NCBI GenBank assembly: GCA_011037195.1
Contig: JAAEAF010001945.1
Location: 62,001 to 126,000 of the forward strand
Source of the DNA: Triatoma infestans
Taxonomy: Eukaryota; Arthropoda; Insecta; Hemiptera; Reduviidae
Length of the DNA: 64,000 bases
Reading direction: 5' to 3'
Numbering within the stretch: position 1 is the first letter of the stretch; each line of letters begins with the position of its first letter. Positions 46,301-58,000 of this stretch are shown piece after piece. The notes beneath the pieces are model-generated. The model did no database searches, was not told the DNA's origin, and was given only the letters and a program-made list of their open reading frames with translations. Position numbers and translations under genes: made by a program.

Positions 46301-49287
46301 AGTTTCTACACTGTGAAAAAAAGAAAAATAAAAAGAAGAAAACAAAAATTGATCCGTCTTCAAAAGTTCCTATTACTGATAAACCAGAAAATAAGCCTTT
46401 GGCAGAGTATGTAGAATCACTTCCTCAGGAAGTAAGCTTGTCAGAACAAGAATGTTGCTTACCTAGTCCGATCAATTTGGAAACTATATCTGAATCTGTG
46501 AAACAGGAGCCAATTGTTTCAGGTATATTAAAGGATGTTGATTTTGAATTAGAAGTTGCAGAATCTCCCGAAGAAAAATTAGAGATTATCGAGTCATTTG
46601 AAGATCAAACAATTGTAAGTATTGCTGAAAAAGAGAAGCCTCTTGAAACATTTACCACTTGTAAAAAGAAATCAAAAAAGAAAACATTTAAGCCTGAGAG
46701 TGTTAAAGTTGTGGAAAAATCTGAAATATTACCAGAATTGCCTGCAAAAACTGAAGAATTAGGAACAGAATTTGAATTAAAGAACATCCCTGTAACTGAT
46801 GAAAGAAGTCAACCACTACCTGAGTCTAGTATTCCAGTGCAATTTGAAATTAAAGAAACAGAAGTTATGCCTGAAATAAAGCCACAAAGTGCAGCAATAA
46901 CGGTAGAGCCACAGCTAGAATTTAATGCTCGATATCCCCTCAAAGATGAAGCAGAACAAGAAAGAGAAAGTAAAGAGCAATCAGCTGCTCCTTTCAAATT
47001 GGACACTCCTGAAAATTCAAGTAACGCCAAAAAGAAATCAAAAAAGAAAAAAGAAAGAGTTAAATTTGTTGAAATGATAGCAGCTCCTGAGGTTTCATCA
47101 CCACTCGCAGAAGAATTTGAAAAAGTACTCTCTATGGCAGAATCCAAAGAAGTTCCACTTTCTCCGACTAAAGCTGAATATATTAAAGTATATGAAGAAT
47201 CTGAAAAACTTCTGCCACTTTCAGCAAAACAGGAAAGTATTGATTCATTGAAAGAACTAGAACCCGCAGCTTCTATTGAAATAAATCAGGCTGAAAAACA
47301 CTTACTCCCAGCTGAAATATTGCCACCAATTTCACCAAAAGAAACTACTCCTGTATCACAAAACAAAAAGAAAACTAAAAAGAAGAAAGGAAAACATGAA
47401 CATTTTGATATAAAAGAAATAAGTTTATTACCTGCAATACCTTCATCTAAAGATGAAGAATTGCTGGGAAAAGTGGAGTACTCACCTACAAAACTTGATG
47501 CGACTCAAAAAATTTCAGAATTTATAACGACTTCTTTACAAGAGACGGAACATGAAAACGTCCCTACTTATCTAGAAAATGCAGCCAATTCACCCACACA
47601 AATTGAAACTGTTGAGATACCAACTTTTACTGATTCGGAATCATCAATTCCAGTAAAAACTCAACCTGAACCTCGACTATCATTGCCAGAAAAACATGAA
47701 AGTATAACTACAACAGATATTGTTGAAGCTTCAAGTATTGGGCAAAAACAAGAAACGGAGCAGGGTCCGTTGGCGGAAACTAAAGTAGTAGCGCTTGATA
47801 GTACAAATTCTTTTCTGGAATCTGAAAAATTGTTTAGTTCCATCATTACAGAACCTGAAATCCAACATATCTTCAAAGAAAGTGATGTTAAAGCATCCCT
47901 TTCAGAAAAAATTGAAAACGATGATGTTTCAAAACCAACAGAAATGCAAGAAAAATCTGAAAACGTTGATAAATTAAATAAAGGCAAAAGGAAATCTAAA
48001 CAGAATGTGGAAAAATTAAAAAGTACTGACGAAGCTGTTGTTGATAAAATGTCAAAAGTTCCTTTGGATCCTAGTAGTCCTTTAGAGCTAAAGGATGGAA
48101 GAAGCACTCAAGAGGTATCACTTCCTGCTTGCGACTTCACTTCTCCAGATGAAAAATTATTGCCAGAATCTACATTTAAACGTGGAAAAGGTACTGCCGT
48201 TAAAAGAGTAAAGTTAGAAACAACTTCATTTTTATCAAAAGAAAAGAAAAATAATACAAAAACCATTACAGAAGATAACCTAACAGAAGTGGATTCACAT
48301 TTTTTGACAAATGTTCCAGACGAAGAATCTGGAATTGCTGAAGGTCCAAAATTATTACCCGATAAAGAATGTCAAATGCTTGAGTCACATAAAACTCTGT
48401 CATTAAAAATTGATGTATGTGAACCAGATACGGATTCTGTTGTTTCTAAAACTGGAGAGGAAGATATTCATCCTGCCTTTTCACATTATGAAAGAGCTTA
48501 TAAAGTAACATATGCTGACATAACAAGAAGATCCAGAGAACCTTCTTTAGTAAGAGAACAAAAAGACCAAACGCGGATTTCTTTGACTGAAAATGAAAAT
48601 AATATGCATACCAGTGCACAAGAAAATGTTGGACACCCAGAAGAAAAACAAACAATTTTTTCAGAAAATGCTCCAGAGTATGCACTTGGATTGTACGATA
48701 GAGAATGCCAAATGCCTGTCAATGAGAAGCTAAACTTATTTAAAACTGAAGAAAGTAAAGATCCAACATTGGAGATTAAGAAGGCTCCAGACGAGCAAGG
48801 AACTGGTGCTGGTTTACCAGATAGTAATGTCTCTCAAATAAGTGAAATAGATTATTCTCCAGTGCTCTTGCCTAGTGATAGTGTAATTAAATCACATACA
48901 CCAGAAAAATTAGACAGCACTACAAAGATACAATATGCTGAATGTGCATTTGTGGAAGATCAATCTGCAAATATATTAACTCCTTCTTTTACGGAAACAT
49001 ATGCACAAGTAGTTAGAAAATCCAGAGAACCATCCCCTATAACATTTGATAAAAATCTTAGGTTTGACAATAAACATTCGGAAGGGCTGAATTATTTTGA
49101 AAAATTAGTAAGCGATAGGCCATTATCCAGAACTGATATTCCATTTCAAATAGAATATTCCTCCCACCCGCCAAGTTCAGATTTATTTTGGGCTGAACAA
49201 CAAAAGGAGAATACTACTAGAACCGTTTTGGAACATCCTCCACTTGCTCGCTCAGCTGGAAAGGATAAACAAGAAACTATTTCTAAG
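37330..49287 (+). CDS. Msp300: Exon 38: giant exon, disordered Lys/Glu/Ser/Pro-rich spacer
   Basis: One open frame of 3,986 codons after acceptor TTGTTAG (37323-37329). An ATG at 37384 is internal, not the start, since 18 codons upstream are open and helical (LRNNIQRKRDKISDLVK). The donor is GTTCGA after AAG (weak but in phase); read-through would reach a stop at 49348. Composition is low in aromatics and Cys, rich in K, E, S, T, P and D, and predicted disordered. Contents: SYADI/YAQVV-SREPS motifs near both ends, two DLT(K/R)AFLLGEQI motifs, at least six FIKEEI-like motifs, about 14 lysine clusters and an ABAB tandem repeat at 43290-45260. Role by analogy: a long flexible spacer or filament-like isoform of Msp300. 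No catalytic domain seen. Confidence 0.88.
40048..41025 (+). repeat. Two copies of a DLT-AFLLGEQI motif inside exon 38
   Basis: MDLTKAFLLGEQINYDAN (about 40054-40107) and VDLTRAFLLGEQIHYESN (about 40969-41022). They form an ordered-looking island in disordered sequence: 13 of 18 residues are identical and the differences are conservative. Confidence 0.9.
43289..45260 (+). repeat. Coding tandem repeats, four units of 163-167 codons in ABAB order
   Basis: Units are marked by RIIED.SISLFIK at 43312, 43801, 44302 and 44791, spaced 489, 501 and 489 bp. Units 1 and 3 share long near-identical blocks, as do units 2 and 4, so a roughly 990-bp two-unit block was itself duplicated. Each unit holds two or three copies of a roughly 36-residue subrepeat with I(K/I)PCL...FDEN...PESDDSAISK. 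Nine such PCL sites occur between 43510 and 45230. All changes keep the frame. Confidence 0.92.
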
Positions 49288-51357
49288 GTTCGATTTATCA
49301 GTTTTTGTGTAAAGTTTCTGCTTTATTTTTTATGGAGCATTTGTAAATAATTTCCTACCAAAGCAAATATAAAAAGAAAACTAACTTAAAACTTGTTTGT
49401 CAAGGCTATGAAAAATGATTTTGTTTTTATTTAATCTGTTTACCCAGATTTCTTGGTGTTTACATTTTGCATTTTGAATGAATGGTATTTTTTTTTTGTT
49501 TTTTGTTCAATGAAAATGGAATACATGAATTTTGTTTTTTTTTTATTATTTCTTAACAGAGCATGGCATGAACATTTCTTTTGTCTACATGTGCCTCATA
49601 TGTTTAGGATAAATGTCAGAACTTCAGGGGATGACTAAGGCATTGAGTGTGGAGTACAAAAAATTTCAATGAGCAAATGATTCAATTCTCACCGGATTTT
49701 GATTATTTATTTAGATTTTTGAGGTTTCCACTTTCATTCCACAAAAAAAGAAGAAAAATTCCTGGAAATGAAGAAGTATTTTGTTTAAACAAAAAATCGG
49801 AGACTTTTTTTATTGAGAACATATTTTTTTTTTTTTGCAAAAGAATATGACAGTTACATATAAATTCAAAAGGTTATATGATAATTTTTTTTTTGTCATA
49901 TAATACTTCTTAATCAATATGTTTTGTAAAAGTTTTTAAGTCCAAAAAACAAACCAAATTTGCAGTAATAAAAAAGTATTTTTTGTTATCATGTCTTCTT
50001 GTTACAAGAACGCTTTCTCCACTAGGTGACCAAAGTAAAAAGTAATCAAAAACTCAATTAAAAAAATAATTAAATACTTTACCTGTTGTCTTCTTACTGA
50101 TTGATATTCTGGATTTTATTCCTGCGAACCATTCAATGACCGCTAGTTCTAACTCCAAATTATAGTCCTTCGTCAATCGGAAGACCTAACTTCATTGAAT
50201 AATTTTTTTCAGTTTTTAGTAATTGCTTGAAAAAAGCTTCATCTATTCTCATCAAACTTTGTATCTTATACACAATCCTGTATATTGCTATTTTATTAGA
50301 AATATTCCTCTGGGAAAATTGATGGAGGATTTTGGGGATCGCGAACCTCAAGCTTTCCTTCTAAGTGCCCTTTCAAAACACACTTATAATATAGAATCCA
50401 ATTATTATTATTATTTTTTTAATTTAAGGAGCTTCTATGGTCTTTGGCGCGACTTCTATATGTATAATCTATAATTTTCTGAATGTTGGACGGGTTTCTT
50501 TGATAAAAAAATAAAAATGAAGAAAAAAAGAAAAAAACACGATCATATCAAAATCCGTTAAAATTGGTTTTAAGATTTGCAAGATTATTTTTTTTTGTTG
50601 CTTTAAATCTTTTGCCTAATCATCCATTTTAAAAAATTGTCATGTTTAAAAAATATTATGCATGTAAATTGGTGCACAGTAATTAATACTGCATGATTTT
50701 TTTTTTTTAATTCTGCATGGTGGTGGAAGATTAAAAAATTTTGTGAGACTTTTTTTATGATAATGGTTGTGTATTTTTTTATTTTTTGATGGTTGAGAGT
50801 GGTGACTTTAATTTCATAATTTCTATGTTCATTTATTTTTCTCTCTTTCATTAAAACATTGAACAAAAGTTTAATACTGAGTTTTTTTTTTTTGTCAAAA
50901 CATATTTAATGAGTGATGTTCCTTTATTTTTATTGTTAGAGGATTTGTTCTAATCTTTGTATACGGACAGGTGATTGTTTATCTACCTTTTTAATTTATA
51001 TACAATTTTGCATGGTCTACATATATATATATATTTAATATGTTTATATTTGTCATTATCTTTGACAAAATATTGTTGCTGTATTATTTTTGTCTTTATT
51101 TCAGCTCTGAAATGTTCTTTTTAGTAAAATTACTTTAGGTATTGTTATGAAAAAAAAATTCATTAGCTTGAATGATTTATTATTTTTTTCAAGTGCTACT
51201 CTTTGTTTTTATATTATTAAAATATTTTATAAATTCTAGATATAAATATCTATTTTGATATGTTATTTTATTTATTTATTTATAATTTTTGACATTTTTA
51301 AAATAATTATTAATATTTCACAATTTGGCACTTATATGCTTGCTTTTATGTATTTAG
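49288..51357. other. Intron 38, 2.07 kb
   Basis: T-rich on the + strand, with many T8-T12 tracts. Short frames only. No mobile element recognised. Its first bases extend the exon 38 frame by 20 hydrophobic codons to a stop at 49348-49350 if retained. Confidence 0.55.
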
Positions 51358-51417
51358 GATGAGACTGAAATTTCACAAGAAAAAGCTGATGAAGAACCAG
51401 CCGAGAAAGAAATTGTC
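51358..51417 (+). CDS. Msp300: Exon 39: 20-codon acidic micro-exon
   Basis: Phase 0/0, acceptor TATTTAG, strong donor GTAAGT. DETEISQEKADEEPAEKEIV. First of six short exons of the same style. Confidence 0.75.
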
Positions 51418-52758
51418 GTAAGTGACTTTGGCTGTTAGATTTACAATTAAGTTTTAAATGGTTCTGTTAAATTTAATAATAGTTCGGAGCCTTTGAGGTA
51501 ATCAGTTTAAGCTGCATAATTTGCGGGCCGACAGGTTTAATTTGATGAAGAGAGCTACAAATTGGTTAATCTGTTTCCCATTAATGAATCACTAGATGAT
51601 TCTTATTCCTGTCAAGTGAAAGTCTTTAAAACAGGTTGAATCATTTACTAATCGCCAGTATTTTAGACTAATATCGGTATAGAATTTTGTTTTAAGAATT
51701 TATTTTTATTTTTTTTAATTTAAGATGCGTCAACATCTATAGTCATACATTGGCACCCGTAGCCTTCACAAAAGCTGAATTGGCCCATAGGAAGAGAAAA
51801 GGGCAGCAATGCTAGACTCGTACCCGGGACCTTCCCGTTGCTAATCCAGCACGCTACTATTGAGCTAGTCCCTTCCCTGTTCAGTAATTTGAGTACAATA
51901 CTGTCATCTTCTAAACTGAAAACATTAATAGATTTGTTTAGAATTGTAATTGGTTCATTTATGGGATAAATAAGTTTTAAAAATTTCAGGTACAAATAGA
52001 ATATTTGTACACCCTTCAATTATTTAGAATTATGATTGATAGTCGTCTAGGAAAGGACGCCCGCCGCGGTCTCAAAAAAATTAAGTGAAGTAACGTCCCT
52101 TAATATTTCGATATCAACTATTAAAATAATAAACTTCTTCAGCATAATAAAGCTTATCAATCGATAGTGAATCTTTTCTAAACTCTAGACTTTCCATAAG
52201 TGCCGGCTGCCATGCCCATGACATGCACCGTTGGCTTTTCACATTCATAAGAGACCTTCAGTGTCACAGCCAGTAGATTCATTGTCTATTGTGCTTTTAA
52301 TTATGGACTCGTTTAGTGAACCACACGAAAAAAAATTCTCTCTTTCATCATAATGTCAACATTTTTACTAGATGTGTTGATGATGATTTGTTGTCTGTTA
52401 AAGGGGCAACTGTAGTTCCCAAGTTGTGGGGCAACAACACTTTCTCTTTAGTAGATAGGATTTTTAGTTAATAATTATCAATTTGTCTACTTGGTATAAT
52501 TAATATTATATAAAATAACTTTCTCTTTGTTGTGCCTAATTATGGATTTTGGATACAATATAAGTTTAATAGGCTCCAGGTTTTTTCTGTTATGAGGGCT
52601 AGCAAAATCAATGACCCTCCATCTCATAACTTATGTTAGAGTTTATGGCATGGATTATAGGAAATATTAGATCTTTGCGACTACCCAAATTTTCGGAGAT
52701 TTATCTTTATATTACAATAAACAATTCTGTAATTTGAAACTGTATTTCATATATTCAG
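51418..52758. other. Intron 39, 1.34 kb, carries a SINE fragment
   Basis: Apart from the SINE at 51721-51876 it holds a less AT-rich stretch at 52040-52320 that may be another repeat remnant of unknown family. Confidence 0.5.
51721..51876 (-). mobile_element. tRNA-derived SINE, internally deleted copy
   Basis: Minus orientation: tail side GATGCGTCAACATCTATAGTCA, head side CTAGACTCGTACCCGGGAC and GAGCTAGTCCCTTCC. It lacks much of the central body present in the copies at 26912, 30296 and 60545. A 99-residue minus-strand frame across it is not a gene. Confidence 0.8.
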
Positions 52759-52824
52759 GAAGAAAAGCCACTTTTATCAGAAATTGCAGAAGAAGAAGAA
52801 GAAGAAGTAGTAAAAAAAGTTGAA
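52759..52824 (+). CDS. Msp300: Exon 40: 22-codon Glu-rich micro-exon
   Basis: Phase 0/0, acceptor ATTCAG, donor GTAAGT. Contains a run of six Glu (IAEEEEEEVVKKVE), coded by GAA repeats. Confidence 0.75.
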
Positions 52825-53126
52825 GTAAGTAATATTTCTTTTAACCTTAGTTTTGTGAAGTATTAAGTATTTCTGAAAATTTTATTGGGCGTAATACGTT
52901 TCTAAGTTCTACTGTAAGAATTGAAGATAATTACTTTCAACATTTTTCAGCAGGTTGCTTTCTATTTAAGAATTAGAAATTTTGAATATGGTTATGGTAA
53001 AAATTGTATGTTTAATTTGAGCAAACTTTCTTCGAAATTAATCTCTTGTTAAATTTAATTAATATCAGTATCAAATAATTTTTCATTTATATTTTTTCTA
53101 TTACTAATGGTTAATATTTAATTTAG

Positions 53127-53168
53127 GTTGAAATCTCTGAGGAGAAAGTGCAACTTAAGGAAAGTGAG
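53127..53168 (+). CDS. Msp300: Exon 41: 14-codon micro-exon
   Basis: Phase 0/0, acceptor ATTTAG, donor GTAGGT. VEISEEKVQLKESE, same charge style as its neighbours. Confidence 0.68.
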
Positions 53169-54340
53169 GTAGGTGGGCAGATTTTAATGGTTTGTAATTT
53201 ACTTATTGGGCACCAGGTTAATTAAACTTCGATGTTAATCGGTAAAGAAATTAAAGTGATAGAAATTAACGATTATGTTATTTTGCTTAATTCAAATTAC
53301 ACGATAAACAGTCCAAAAATTTTCCAAAACAGTACAGAATTATGCGCATTACTATCATTTATCTTTAGCTGTTTTGATTATTGCAAGCTTTGAGAAGATT
53401 TTATTCTGCTTTGTCTTCATTTCTACACTCATTTTAACTTGAGTCTCCCGAAGCCCTCTTATTTTTTTCAGCTTTTTAAGTTTAAATTTGCAAAACACTT
53501 AGGTCTTTAGATTGACGATACCGTCAATGGTTTGTTATAAATCGATGTGTCGCCAAATTTAGTGTTTAGAATGTTGATTTAGCAACAAAGTCAACACTAA
53601 CCTGAGGAAATCTATTGTAATATGGGCGAAAACATAGGTTACCTAAGTCCCTGACACGATCTTAACCTGAAGACCTACGTGTTTTGAATGGCCATGGCCA
53701 TGGAAGCTTAAAAGATCAAGTTTGAAATTTGTTTCTCGCCCTCAGATCTTCTATATTTTCCAAGAAAGCGGCATTTGACACAATTTTTCTTATTTGCATT
53801 CTATTTTCCTCCCTTAAGTACAATCATTCCTATTCTAGCTCGGATAATTTCAACAGAAGGAAGATTACAGTTAGACCACAGATGGATAGTCCATATTCAA
53901 TTTCACACTTTCACAATATACAAAGATAAATACAGATCTGAAAGATTGGAAAGGTATCTTTCTTTACATATTCATCACTAGAGTTGTGCCAAGTTTGGAC
54001 ACAAAAAAATTCTCCCAATGGATTCGAATTCAGGATCACTCGCACTAAAGGCCATCGATAGCTACGGAGAGGCCCTACTACATCATACTTTTTGCCCAAA
54101 TTTTCATGACGATTAATTAAAATATTTTTGGTTTCCTTAAATATGGTATATTATTTTTAATATTTATGTAATTTCTATATTCCAGTGGAATTGTAATCGG
54201 AGAATATTTATATTTTTTCTTTATTTAATGAAAAATGAATGATACTATACCAATTATTGTACAGTAAATGTCTCATTGCTTTCATTTATTGGTAGTAAAA
54301 AACTTATTATTATTAAAAATATTATTTTTACTAATTGCAG
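53169..54340. other. Intron 41, 1.17 kb, possible second SINE type
   Basis: Around 53990-54100, read on the minus strand, AGCTATCGATGGCC and GAATTCGAATCC resemble tRNA A and B boxes at about the right spacing. It may be a degenerate SINE of another family. No coding exon. Confidence 0.4.
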
Positions 54341-54391
54341 AGTCCAGAATTGACGAAGACAGAAGAGATATTGCCGAAAGAGGATGAAGAG
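54341..54391 (+). CDS. Msp300: Exon 42: 17-codon micro-exon
   Basis: Phase 0/0, acceptor AATTGCAG, donor GTAATT. SPELTKTEEILPKEDEE. Confidence 0.72.
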
Positions 54392-54547
54392 GTAATTATC
54401 ATTTTTCAAAACTATAATTTATATATAGTTCTTAAAATCATAGTAATGTCGGATTAGTCATTACGGGTTAAAATTCCGTTGTGATATAATTATGATTTAA
54501 AGCATGTGTATCATTAAATTTAAAAAAAAAATCTTCTTTTTTTTCAG

Positions 54548-54592
54548 GAAAGTACCGGCCCGCTGCGAGTAGAAGTTAGAGTAGAAAAAGAG
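54548..54592 (+). CDS. Msp300: Exon 43: 15-codon micro-exon
   Basis: Phase 0/0, acceptor TTTTCAG, donor GTAAAT. ESTGPLRVEVRVEKE. Higher GC than the flanking introns, as expected for coding sequence. Confidence 0.7.
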
Positions 54593-54960
54593 GTAAATAA
54601 TAAGCAACGGCATATTGAACTAAAAACTAATAATTATAAATGAGTGAGGATTCCATTGATCTTAAATTCATTGAAGTTGATTCTTAAATGTTGAGAAATG
54701 GAGAGAATAATAAGTGATTTTGATAATACAAGTATAAAGGATGTGGTAGAGACTAAAGAATAAAATTTTTAATCTTCAAAAAAATTTCACTTTTCGACTT
54801 TTTTTTGATACATTTGAAAAAACAATCATAGCGAACTTGAACTCATTTTTTCATGTTTCCTTTAAGAAGATATAATTATACAAATTTGAAAGGTTGAAAT
54901 GGGATCCCTGCTATATAAATTAAACATTTTTTTATGCTTATTCATTTGAACTAATTTCAG

Positions 54961-54999
54961 GTTATTCAGAGTTTCAAAGAAGAGGATGGCGATAATACT
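54961..54999 (+). CDS. Msp300: Exon 44: 13-codon micro-exon
   Basis: Phase 0/0, acceptor AATTTCAG, strong donor GTAAGT. VIQSFKEEDGDNT. The shortest exon found; supported by splice sites and phase more than by length. Confidence 0.7.
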
Positions 55000-55083
55000 G
55001 TAAGTGTACTATTGCCACACTATTTAATGTTTAATATGTATTGTATTGAATATCTTTATTAATTTCTTTTGTTTTATTTTTAG

Positions 55084-58000
55084 TTGGAAGACCTATCACA
55101 AAGAAGTCTTCACTATGAGAGTGATGTTATGAACGAACCAGGAGAATTCACAGACAGTTCACTACAAAAAGAAGTTTTCATTGAAAGCTCCCCTATTGAT
55201 GATTCATCAGATAAAATAGAAAAAGACATTAAGGATATAAAGAGTATAGAATTACAACCACAATTTGAAAGTGAACAACGAGAAGAGATCAGTGATTTTA
55301 TAGAGGAAATTAGTGATTCCGCTGATGAAACTATTAAAGATTCAATGGAATCAATGTTACCCAAAGATGATGACACCTTAGGAAACATTCATTTGGAAGT
55401 GGGTATTTCTGAATTAACAGATCAGACACCTCAAAGCGCCGATATTGAAATTAATGCTGAAATAGCATTCTCTGAAACAATATCCAATACTTTGTCCAAA
55501 TTAGATGATGATAACAGACCATCGCCTATTGTTAGTCCAGTAGGTGAAAAGGATTCAGCGAAATCCATTGTTCAGCAATTTATTTCAGAAGAAATCAGCA
55601 AGTCTATAGGTAAAGAAATCGCAGATACCAAACCTACGGCTGGTAGCGAAAATCCCGATAGAGTGCCATCTAAAACAGAAGTTGTAAGGGCATTAGAGAA
55701 ATCTGAAGAAATTATACCTAGTGCATCCGAAGGCAAGCAAGTGTTGAAGGTTGAAGTAGATGAAACTGTTCCTAAACGTGGTAGAAAGAAACTTAAAAAA
55801 GAACCTAAGATAGAGGTTTTATCTCCGCAAAAGGCTGTTGAACAGCCTATAGTTAAAAATGAAGATGATGTTCAACATGAAAAGCGTATATCTAGTCCTG
55901 AAGATGAAATACAAGTAACAGTTTCTAGAACTACAACTGAAATGATTTCTCCTGACTTTGAGGATGCTCAATTATTATCCACAAAAATGCAGCAGTCAGT
56001 CAACACAGTTGTACATAAAACAGTTAGTAGACATCGAACCATAAAGAAAACTATTAAGAGAATTATTTATGTGGATGGCAAAGAACAAGAATGTACGGAA
56101 GTTGTTGAAGAACCATATACGGTAGAAACCACGGAAGAAGATCCTTCTATTTATGTATCTGTTCAAGGAAACGTATTGGTTGATCCTAACAAACAAAGAA
56201 GCAGTATAACTGAAATAATAGAGATGCCAGTAACCAGTGAGGATGCAATACCAGAAGAATGCCCATTCGTAACACAATATGTAGTAGATGAATCGAAAGA
56301 AGAATCTCCTGAGAGAGACCGATCTATTATCCCTTCAGAAACAGATGACACTATTGTAACAGTGCAGGAACCTCTTGACCAAAATTTCCAGATTACAACA
56401 GTTTCTGAAAAAACTGAAGCTCCCGTCGAAACTTCATTGGTTTACAATGTCAGTGGTGACCAACAGAAGCAAGTTACTGAAGAAGGAATCATTACCACTT
56501 CTCAGCAGACCGTAATACAACAGAGAACTATAGTAAAGCGTATTGTTAGAAGAGTTGTTATAATCAATGGTATAGAACATATACACGAAGAATCATTCGA
56601 AGAACCTCAGATGTTTGATGCAGTGACATCACCTGGTATAAGCTTTGATTTACCATCATTAACCGGCCAATCAGAAACTCCTGTTGACAAAAATGTCATT
56701 GAAATAAGCCAAGTTGTTGAACCACCTAGCAAAATCCTGGAAACAGAGCATTTTACTGATTCAGTTGATGAATCTAGGAAACCACAGGGAACAGAACCTT
56801 CCGAAGTTTCTTTTGCACTTGAACCAGAAACTATAGTAACTTGCGAAACAAAATCCACGGAAAGTATTGATCCCCAACCTGAGACTGAATTACGACCAAA
56901 AGAGCAAATTGTTACCCAGTCATTTATTGAAATTGAAACCAAAGAAGAACCAACACCAGTTATCCAACAGGGAATTAAAGGAAAACGTGAAAAACCGGTT
57001 AAACAAGTAGAAAAGAAGATTTCACCCAAAGCATTACCAAGTAAAGATCAAAAAGAAAAAATAGAAATTCAACAAGCGGTTGAACCAACCATAACCAAAG
57101 TTATTGAAGTTAAAGAAGAAACACAACCAGGTGTTGAATCTGATGTATGTTCACCAACTAAAGAAACGCAAGTAAAAGATGAAAATGTTATGGAAATGCA
57201 ACCTAAACTAGAGGTAGATATAAGTGATACAAATAAAACAGAAAAGATATCTAGGAAACAACAACCGAAAAAGGGTAAGAAAACTAAAATAAATAAAACT
57301 CCTGAAATTAAAGTTTCTCCAGATGTGGTTGAATCATTTATTGAAATGGAGAAACATATGGTACCTATTGAAAGAGATACAAGCGACATTAACATATCTG
57401 CAAGTATTGATGTATCAGCCAGTCCGCCGTCAACACCAAAATCAAAGAAAAAGGCCAAAAAACAGAAACAGGATATAACTAGCAAACAAACTAAAAAGGT
57501 CGTTCCAAGTGGCGAAGCTATGGAAGAAGATGTATCATCGCTTATTAAGAAAACTTCAGAAGAGACCCAGTTACCTGAGGAACCGGAAGGGGACAAATTC
57601 CCTGCAGTTACATTAGAAAAAGAATCAAAAATTTTAGAGACAACAGAGCCTCAGATTGTTTCAGTCAAATCAAACGTTCCTGTAGTTGTAAATGTTGATA
57701 TTGAGGATCAGATTGATAGAAAAATTCATTTAAAAGAAGTAAAACCATCAGAGGAAGTGGAAATTGTAGCTGAAGAAGTCTGTGAAAGTTTGGTAACTAA
57801 ACCTATGGAATCTATTAATGAACAGAGCTTAGGTGATTCAGTCCGTGATATTTGTGAATTAGAGCCTAGAATTCGGAAAGATGACAAAGGTGTACTTGAA
57901 GATATTGGTAAGCAATCTTCCACTGAAATTGCTGGTCCCGATGAGGAAACTGATAAGAGAGAAAGAGAATTATTTGCTCCAAGAGAGCAATCCACTGCTG

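Noticed and set aside
49288..49350. Hydrophobic tail FISFCVKFLLYFLWSICK as a tail anchor of exon 38
   Set aside because: It lies after the likely donor in T-rich intron, and any T-rich intron translates as hydrophobic. Kept only as a possible retention product.
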